Shown: in pieces, positions 5,392-9,933 of the stretch | How positions within the stretch are numbered: position 1 is the stretch's first letter | Layout: every line of letters begins with the position of its first letter | Assembly (NCBI GenBank): GCA_016871475.1 | Contig: VHDG01000085.1 | Location: forward strand, 1-9,933 | Direction: 5' to 3' | Source: Verrucomicrobiota bacterium | GTDB taxonomy: Bacteria; Verrucomicrobiota; Verrucomicrobiia; Limisphaerales; UBA11320 | DNA: 9,933 nt | Notes under the pieces: model-generated | Seen by the model: the letters and a program-made list of their open reading frames with translations, nothing else | What the model was told of the DNA's origin: nothing | Database searches by the model: none | Made by a program: the position numbers and the translations under genes

Positions 5392-6816
5392 CCTCCGCCC
5401 TTTCAGCCGCCTGAGCGCAGCCTGGAAGCCTGCGGCTTTATCCAAAGTCTCCTGGAACTCCGCCTCTGGCTCAGAATCCGAAACGATCCCTGCGCCCACC
5501 TGGAACCGAAGGCAGTCTGGCTGCCAGACAGCTGTCCGAATCAGAATGCTGAGCTGTGACTCCCGGTTAAACCCCAGGTATCCTCCTGCCCCGGTGTACG
5601 GCCCCCGGGCCACGGGCTCCAGTTCGTCAATAATATCCATCGCTCGAATCTTGGGCGCGCCGGTGATGCTCCCTCCCGGAAAACACGATGCAAATGCTTG
5701 GAAATGCGTCACTCCATCCCGAAGATGTCCCTCCACCGTGGAAACAAGATGTTGCACTTGGGCGTACCGCTCCAACTCCATCAGCTGTGGGACGTTCACC
5801 GTCCCGTATTTGCTGACACGCCCTAGATCGTTACGAAGCAAATCCGTGATCATCAGCAGCTCCGCCCTCTCCTTCACGCTCGTCTGCAACTCGTAACCCA
5901 ACTGGGCGTCGCGGAGTGGATCCAGGGAACGTGGTCTCGTCCCCTTGATCGGACGGGTCGTTACATGACTGCCACTCATCTTCAAAAACAACTCCGGAGA
6001 CGATGAGCAAAGCGCACGATCTTCCCCTCGATAATACCCTGCAAACGGGGCAGGGGACTGTTCCGCCAAGGCCAGATAAAAATCCCAGGGATCCACTGCG
6101 CTGGGAACTTTCATGCGCTGTGACAGGTTGACCTGATAGATGTCTCCAGCACGGATATAGGCCTGGGCTCGAGCCACCAGCCTCAGAAAGCAATCCCGTG
6201 ACATCTCCGTGACCCCAATCGAACCCGAGTCCGCAGGACATGAGCTGCTTGGAGCCAACGAGTCGCCGCCGACACTGCCCATCAATGAGTCCCTCCAAAA
6301 ATCCGCCTTCCTTCTAGCCCGGTCCAGACACCGCGTGCCGTCCGGAGTCAGTCCGGTGGAGATGATCCACGACTCGCCCATCTCGTGATCGAATGCCACC
6401 AGGCTGTCGTAAAAGCCAACCTCGCAGTCCGGGATCTCAACATCATGAACGGCTCTTCGCCGAAGTCGGGGTTCGACAAAGTTTTTGAGATCATACCCCC
6501 AATACCCAAAGGCCCCTCCCAAGGGAAACGGCAGGTCCAGGTCTTCAAGCAGCTCATATTTCGACTGCATTGCATCCAGGAGTTTCCAGGGGTCCCCAAA
6601 CATCTCCAGCGTGGTTCCACCCTCCGTCCAAACTTCGCATCGGGTTCCCACCGACCGGAATCTCGCGAACGGGGCCGAGGTGACGAACGAGTATCTCGCA
6701 CGCCCGGGTATCAAACGGGCGCTCTCCAGGAGTATCGCGCCGGGTTGTTGCGCGTGATGTTGCATCAACCCGTGAGGTCCAAGAAACCAGGGTGCCTTTT
6801 CTACGATGCTGTGCAT
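5377..6816 (-). CDS. pabB: Aminodeoxychorismate synthase component I
   Basis: 479 residues. It joins ammonia, from glutamine via the PabA partner, to chorismate to give 4-amino-4-deoxychorismate for p-aminobenzoate and folate synthesis in the cytoplasm. The chorismate-binding domain (about 205-470) shows DIYQVNLSQRM at 225-235, PIKGTRPR at 289-296, ITDLLRNDLGRV, HLVSTVEG, PGGSITGAPKIRAMDIIDE at 380-398 and AGIVSDSEPEAEFQET. Lys291 in PIKGT is the nucleophile typical of PabB, where TrpE has alanine. Together with QVNLSQ this separates it from anthranilate synthase. The N-terminal domain (about 25-180) is complete, with ESARLIPGRARYSFV and a GAFGYWGYD block. No pabA or pabC is in the window, and there is no fused aminotransferase-IV domain. 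It lies 61 nt downstream of yhbY on the same strand. Confidence 0.93.
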   Translation of the reverse strand: MHSIVEKAPWFLGPHGLMQHHAQQPGAILLESARLIPGRARYSFVTSAPFARFRSVGTRCEVWTEGGTTLEMFGDPWKLLDAMQSKYELLEDLDLPFPLGGAFGYWGYDLKNFVEPRLRRRAVHDVEIPDCEVGFYDSLVAFDHEMGESWIISTGLTPDGTRCLDRARRKADFWRDSLMGSVGGDSLAPSSSCPADSGSIGVTEMSRDCFLRLVARAQAYIRAGDIYQVNLSQRMKVPSAVDPWDFYLALAEQSPAPFAGYYRGEDRALCSSSPELFLKMSGSHVTTRPIKGTRPRSLDPLRDAQLGYELQTSVKERAELLMITDLLRNDLGRVSKYGTVNVPQLMELERYAQVQHLVSTVEGHLRDGVTHFQAFASCFPGGSITGAPKIRAMDIIDELEPVARGPYTGAGGYLGFNRESQLSILIRTAVWQPDCLRFQVGAGIVSDSEPEAEFQETLDKAAGFQAALRRLKGRRPIQR

Positions 6817-6845
6817 GGAACCTAAGTGTCTTGCTGTGCGGGCCA

Positions 6846-6864
6846 GATGACCTGGTAAGTCATC
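6846..6864 (-). other. Small inverted repeat in the yhbY-pabB gap
   Basis: GATGAC and GTCATC (6 bp) flank a 7-nt loop between the yhbY stop and the pabB start. There is no T-run on either side, so it is not a standard terminator. It may be a processing or attenuating hairpin between the two genes, or chance. Confidence 0.3.
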
Positions 6865-6877
6865 GAAAGCCTGCAGA

Positions 6878-7207
6878 TCAGTCGGACACCGCCGGCTTGA
6901 TCTGGATTCTGCGACGGGCTGGATCCGGATGCCGACGGAAGAGCACCGCCACGTTGCCGATCAAGGTTACGAGTATGCTCCCGGTTTGCTCGGCGAGCTG
7001 CGGGGCCAAGGTCTTTTTCTCATCCTTGTGGTCTGCGAACTTCACCTTGATCAATTCGTGTCTCTCAAGGGCTTCCTTCACGGAAGCAATGAATCCGGGA
7101 GCCAGGGCCTGCTTCCCTACCTTCAGTATCGCGTCAAGCCGCTGCGCCTGGCTTCTCAGGCCCGCGATCTGAGCTGTGCTCAATGGTGGTTGGATACTTT
7201 CAGTCAT
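6878..7207 (-). CDS. yhbY: YhbY family RNA-binding protein (CRM domain)
   Basis: 109 residues forming a single CRS1/YhbY (CRM) domain. Matching features are the N-terminal helix AGLRSQAQRLDAILKVGKQAL (about 15-35), similar to family LRGLAHHLKPVVQVGKHGL. Then follow a helix with KEALERHELIKVKF (44-57), an acidic/basic DHKDEKKT turn, a helix LAEQTGSILV, and IGNVAVLFRR at 83-92. Family members bind pre-50S ribosomal particles and help large-subunit assembly. The start at 7207 has only a weak Shine-Dalgarno sequence. The C-terminal RRHPDPARRR tail is basic, as in relatives. It is divergent from the superoxide dismutase gene and lies 61 nt upstream of pabB, possibly in one transcript. Confidence 0.9.
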   Translation of the reverse strand: MTESIQPPLSTAQIAGLRSQAQRLDAILKVGKQALAPGFIASVKEALERHELIKVKFADHKDEKKTLAPQLAEQTGSILVTLIGNVAVLFRRHPDPARRRIQIKPAVSD

Positions 7208-7380
7208 TTCGTCGTGGTTCTTGAGACGTCCTTTCGAATTTCGAGCTGGTCACCGAGTGGCCCGGTGTGGGGACGCCACCCTCCCGGTGCGGAGACTCTT
7301 CGTGAATCCATGAGGGGCATCAAGAAGCAATTCCGGTTCCCGCTTGTGCTTTCCCCTCCTTCTGCTATTGGCAAGGCGCT
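7208..7380. other. Divergent promoter region of yhbY and the superoxide dismutase gene
   Basis: This 173-nt spacer must contain start signals for both directions. TTGAGA at about 7220-7225 on the plus strand lacks a -10 partner at 17 nt. TATTGG near 7366 could be a weak -10 for the dismutase but has no -35. Several short CACC/GGTG inverted repeats at 7249-7288 overlap one another. I see no Fur- or OxyR-like palindrome that would explain oxidative-stress control. Confidence 0.35.
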
Positions 7381-8100
7381 ATGCAAAACTCACCTATCTC
7401 TCGCCGAGAGGCCCTTCAGGCTGTGGCTGCCTCCGCAGCCGTGGTCGCTCTCGCCCATCCGCCTCTCGAGGCTGCGGAGCCTGCCACCCCTTTCCGGCTT
7501 AGCCCATTGCCTTATGCCTTGGATGCTCTCGAACCGCACATCGATGCCCGGACGATGGAGATTCACCACGGGAAGCATCACGCGGCTTACGTGAACAATC
7601 TCAACAAAGCTGTTGCCTCGGCGCCCGATGCGCAGGGCAAGTCGCTCGAGGTGCTCCTCAAGGGCCTCAACTCATTGCCCGAAGGCATCCGGAACACGGT
7701 TCGAAACAACGGCGGAGGTCATTACAACCACGATTTGTTCTGGCAGTTCATGAGCAAGTCAGGAGGGGGAGAGCCGAAAGGCGAATTGCTGCGCCAGATC
7801 GAGAAGGCTTTTGGCTCCTTTACGAGATTCAAAGAGGAATTCACCAAGGCAGGGATGGCACAGTTTGGAAGTGGCTGGGCGTGGCTGCTCTGGAATGGCA
7901 AGCAGCTTGAGATCAAAGCCCTGCCGAATCAGGACCCTCCCCTGTTTGCGGGAAGCACCGCATTGCTGGGGGTTGATGTCTGGGAGCACGCTTATTACCT
8001 CAAGTATCAGAACCGTCGGGCGGATTACCTGGCAGCTTTCTTCAACGTGATTCACTGGGATTTCGTGGCTCACCGAATGAGCCAGGCAGCCAGGTCCTGA
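7381..8100 (+). CDS. Tat-exported superoxide dismutase, Mn-type (Fe/Mn family)
   Basis: 239 residues. It converts superoxide to oxygen and hydrogen peroxide. The N-terminus has a twin-arginine signal: SRREAL at 7-12, then an alanine/valine-rich segment and a likely cut after about residue 32 (LEAA|EP). The mature part follows E. coli SodA closely: LPYALDALEPHID, MEIHHGKHH at 59-67, GGGHYNHDLFW at 111-121, FGSGWAWL, PNQDPPL at 182-188 and GVDVWEHAYY at 197-206. Metal ligands are His62, His117, Asp199 and His203; the gateway residues His66 and Tyr70 are present. Gly in the GGH motif and Gln184 in NQD are the Mn-type pattern; Fe-types carry Gln in the N-terminal domain instead. Export folded with its metal fits Tat use. 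The stop overlaps the next gene's ATG by one base. Confidence 0.93.
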   Translation: MQNSPISRREALQAVAASAAVVALAHPPLEAAEPATPFRLSPLPYALDALEPHIDARTMEIHHGKHHAAYVNNLNKAVASAPDAQGKSLEVLLKGLNSLPEGIRNTVRNNGGGHYNHDLFWQFMSKSGGGEPKGELLRQIEKAFGSFTRFKEEFTKAGMAQFGSGWAWLLWNGKQLEIKALPNQDPPLFAGSTALLGVDVWEHAYYLKYQNRRADYLAAFFNVIHWDFVAHRMSQAARS

Positions 8101-8102
8101 TG
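8098..8102 (+). promoter_or_regulatory. TGATG stop-start overlap (translational coupling site)
   Basis: The dismutase stop TGA (8098-8100) shares its final A with the ATG (8100-8102) of the GHL10 gene. Upstream there is only a weak CAGG sequence, so translation of the second gene probably depends on ribosomes finishing the first. Confidence 0.75.
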
Positions 8103-9677
8103 CCTCAGCTTCTCCATCGGTCGCTTTATCGGTCGTGCCTTGACCTTCTGCGCAGGTCCGCCCATCTCAGGGCTTGCGTCCTGGTCGCGTTTTTCTCGGT
8201 TCACACCTGGGGAGCTTCTCAGGCCTCGACCCCGCCTCACTACGTGCCCTCCAGCCTCCGGCCACCGGATCCGGTTCGCGAGTTTCGCGGGGCGTGGGTG
8301 GCAACCGTCAACAACATCGACTGGCCCTCGCGCCCAGGGCTTTCAACCTCGCAGCAGCAGCAGGAATTGACGGGGTTGCTCGATCGCGCCGCCGCGGCCC
8401 GGCTGAACGCCATTTTCTTCCAGGTGAGGCCTGCTTGCGATGCCTTTTATGAGTCTAGAATCGAGCCCTGGTCTGAATACCTGTCCGGTCAAATGGGAGT
8501 TCCCCCCAGCCCGCCCTATGATCCATTGGCCTTTGTTATCCAGGAAGCGCACCGAAGGGGCATGGAGCTGCATGCCTGGTTCAACCCTTTCCGCGCCCGG
8601 CATCATTCCCAGCTGGGCCCCGCTTCCCCGCGCCACGTTACGATTGCCAAACAGCAATGGACACGCGCCTACGGCCGATACCAGTGGCTGGATCCGTCGG
8701 ATCCCGCCGTGCAGGACTACAGCCTGCAGGTGATTCTGGATGTGGTGCGTCGCTACAATATCGATGGGGTCCACATGGATGACTATTTCTATCCCTATCC
8801 GGAGAAGGATGCGAAGGGTCGTCCCGTGGACTTTCCCGACAGTCATCAATGGAAACGTTACTTGTCCAGGGGAGGCAGGCTGTCGCGAGACGATTGGCGG
8901 AGATCTCATGTGGACAACTTCGTGCAGAACCTGAGCAGAGCGGTAAGATCTCAGAAGCCGTGGCTGCGAGTGGGAATCAGCCCGTTCGGAATCTGGCGCC
9001 CCGGCCACCCTGCCGGAGTGGAGGGTCTCGATGCCTATGATGAGCTTTTTGCAGATGCACGAAAATGGTGGCGCGAGGGCTGGCTGGATTATCTGACTCC
9101 TCAACTGTATTGGCCGATCGATAGCCCGAAGCAGAGTTTTCCTTCTCTCCTGCATTGGTGGGCAAAGGAAAATGTGAGAGGCCGTCACCTCTGGCCTGGT
9201 CTCAACACTGCGAACATCGGGACGAAGTACCAGCCCCTTGAGATTCTTCGACAAATCCAGCTCAGCCGAACTCCTGGTCATGCATCCGGTCAGGTCCACT
9301 GGAGCATCAAGCCGCTGTTGGAGGATCGGCAGGAAATCGCCCAACAGCTGATCAAGGGACCTTACGCGGCAAAAGCCCTGACCCCTGCCTGTCCCTGGAA
9401 CGATCCCCATCCTCCGGGTGTTCCCGTTCTGAAGGTCCGCAAGAATCGTGAGCAACAACCTCGCCTTGTTTTTCAATGGTCCGCGCCGAGTGGGGAAGTG
9501 GTGGGGCGATGGGTGCTCCAGTTCCTGTCAGGAGATCAGTGGATGATGATGCTCTATCCTGAGAACGTGCGTTCCCTGGGTTTCAGTGGAGAGACTCCTC
9601 CTCAGGCTGTGTCTGTGCGCGCCATGGATAGATCAGGCAATCTGAGCGCCGCGGCTGTCCTGCAGATGGCAAACTAA
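8100..9677 (+). CDS. Secreted glycosyl hydrolase-like 10 (GHL10; YngK/DigH-type) protein
   Basis: 525 residues. A basic n-region of about 24 residues and a hydrophobic core (ACVLVAFFSV) make a Sec signal, with a cut near residue 43 (ASQAS). The GHL10 TIM barrel covers about 57-425: EFRGAWVATVNNIDWP at 61-76, AIFFQVRPACDAFY at 104-117, ELHAWFNPFRA, DGVHMDDYFYPYP at 222-234, GISPFGIWRPG, DYLTPQLYWPID at 330-341 and GLNTANIG. The acidic pair Asp227/Asp228 is the expected catalytic region. A short fibronectin-III-like domain follows at about 437-523 (VSVRAMDRSGNLS). In E. coli the GHL10 protein DigH (YddW) cleaves denuded peptidoglycan glycans at division; other members are uncharacterised. A peptidoglycan or polysaccharide substrate is thus likely, not proven. 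It is translationally coupled to the dismutase and ends 16 nt before the convergent glnD-like gene. Confidence 0.88.
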   Translation: MPQLLHRSLYRSCLDLLRRSAHLRACVLVAFFSVHTWGASQASTPPHYVPSSLRPPDPVREFRGAWVATVNNIDWPSRPGLSTSQQQQELTGLLDRAAAARLNAIFFQVRPACDAFYESRIEPWSEYLSGQMGVPPSPPYDPLAFVIQEAHRRGMELHAWFNPFRARHHSQLGPASPRHVTIAKQQWTRAYGRYQWLDPSDPAVQDYSLQVILDVVRRYNIDGVHMDDYFYPYPEKDAKGRPVDFPDSHQWKRYLSRGGRLSRDDWRRSHVDNFVQNLSRAVRSQKPWLRVGISPFGIWRPGHPAGVEGLDAYDELFADARKWWREGWLDYLTPQLYWPIDSPKQSFPSLLHWWAKENVRGRHLWPGLNTANIGTKYQPLEILRQIQLSRTPGHASGQVHWSIKPLLEDRQEIAQQLIKGPYAAKALTPACPWNDPHPPGVPVLKVRKNREQQPRLVFQWSAPSGEVVGRWVLQFLSGDQWMMMLYPENVRSLGFSGETPPQAVSVRAMDRSGNLSAAAVLQMAN

Positions 9678-9693
9678 GCCCGCTGTGACCTCC

Positions 9694-9933
9694 TCAGCTC
9701 CTTGACCCAGCCATCAGCACGGCGAGCGCTGCTCTCAATCGGGATTCGATGAATTCCTGTCGGTGAAGTGACGCGATCTTGGCACCGTCAGAATCCACGA
9801 CATAAAAACTGTCAAGGGCGGCCCCGTGCTCTGTGACAATCTTTGCCAACTGGATGTCGATTTGCAGTTCAGCGAAGACCTCCGCAATTTCGTAAAGCAG
9901 GCCCAGCCGATCCTCCGTCTCGATATCTATGAC
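9694..9933 (-). CDS. glnD: C-terminal ACT domain of a probable PII uridylyltransferase (GlnD), 5' end missing
   Basis: 79 codons and a TGA stop at 9694-9696 are present; the rest lies beyond the right edge. The visible part is one ACT domain: DIETEDRLGLLYEIAEVF, then AELQIDIQLAKIVTEHGAALDSFYVVDSDG, then a terminal helix. It fits the second ACT domain of GlnD (DRPGLL-IA-LAEL-DIH-AKI-T-GE-D-FYV pattern), which senses glutamine and controls uridylylation of PII. The usual His after DI and the GER triplet are changed here (Gln, GAA). Another ACT-repeat protein, such as an ACR-type regulator, cannot be excluded without the catalytic part. Confidence 0.75.
   Translation of the reverse strand, partial: VIDIETEDRLGLLYEIAEVFAELQIDIQLAKIVTEHGAALDSFYVVDSDGAKIASLHRQEFIESRLRAALAVLMAGSRS

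Noticed and set aside
5377..6816. Anthranilate synthase component I (TrpE)
   Set aside because: PIKGT with lysine and QVNLSQ point to PabB; TrpE has alanine at the lysine position and QVVLSQ. No trp genes are nearby.
6929..7594. A 221-codon plus-strand frame crossing yhbY, the spacer and the start of the dismutase gene
   Set aside because: It overlaps two firmly identified genes in the wrong frame, and its translation shows no domain.
8343..9476. A 377-codon minus-strand open frame opposite the GHL10 gene
   Set aside because: It has low-complexity composition and no family features, and it is wholly antisense to a conserved secreted hydrolase.
9678..9693. A terminator between the GHL10 gene and the glnD-like gene
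   Set aside because: The gap is only 16 nt, with at best a 4-bp stem and no T-run.

Overview
The window looks like ordinary chromosomal DNA from a GC-rich Gram-negative bacterium. My best guess is Verrucomicrobiota, possibly the Pedosphaera/Limisphaera side, with Planctomycetota as the alternative. This is inferred from three things: a twin-arginine lipoprotein sugar-phosphate-isomerase-like protein next to a nucleoside:H+ symporter-type transporter, a secreted GHL10 (YngK/DigH-like) protein, and a short CCGACCGAT tandem repeat between genes. There are no rRNA or tRNA genes, no phage or transposon genes, no CRISPR array and no plasmid functions. I did not find a clear new defence or biosynthetic system. 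The window holds ten recognisable genes: eight complete and two cut by the window edges.

Layout. Positions 1-1960 (minus strand) hold a two-gene unit. A NupG-type MFS transporter comes first, followed 19 nt later by an exported TIM-barrel isomerase/epimerase-like protein that runs off the left edge. A 251-nt divergent spacer follows. Then comes tcdA (plus strand, tRNA ct6A cyclisation), whose last 17 nt overlap the end of a convergent minus-strand amidohydrolase gene. That amidohydrolase lies 18 nt downstream of a stand-alone receiver-domain protein, and the two are probably co-transcribed. A 330-nt spacer without a gene separates this pair from a plus-strand M15 (VanY-like) D,D-peptidase. 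The peptidase ends inside a 9-bp tandem repeat, tail to tail with pabB. The minus-strand pair yhbY-pabB (RNA-binding ribosome-assembly factor, then aminodeoxychorismate synthase component I) is followed by a 173-nt divergent spacer.

The right third (plus strand) is a tightly coupled pair. A Tat-exported Mn-type superoxide dismutase has a stop codon that overlaps, by one base, the start of a secreted GHL10 glycoside-hydrolase-like protein. The right edge carries the last 79 codons of a minus-strand ACT-domain protein, most likely GlnD (PII uridylyltransferase).

How the genes work together. Most are housekeeping: tRNA modification, folate, ribosome assembly, nitrogen signalling. The cell-envelope theme is the part worth following. 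The left-hand lipoprotein, the SOD and the GHL10 protein are predicted to be exported, and the M15 peptidase acts on peptidoglycan in its family but here has no export signal. All functional calls come from reading translated motifs by eye; no searches were run.
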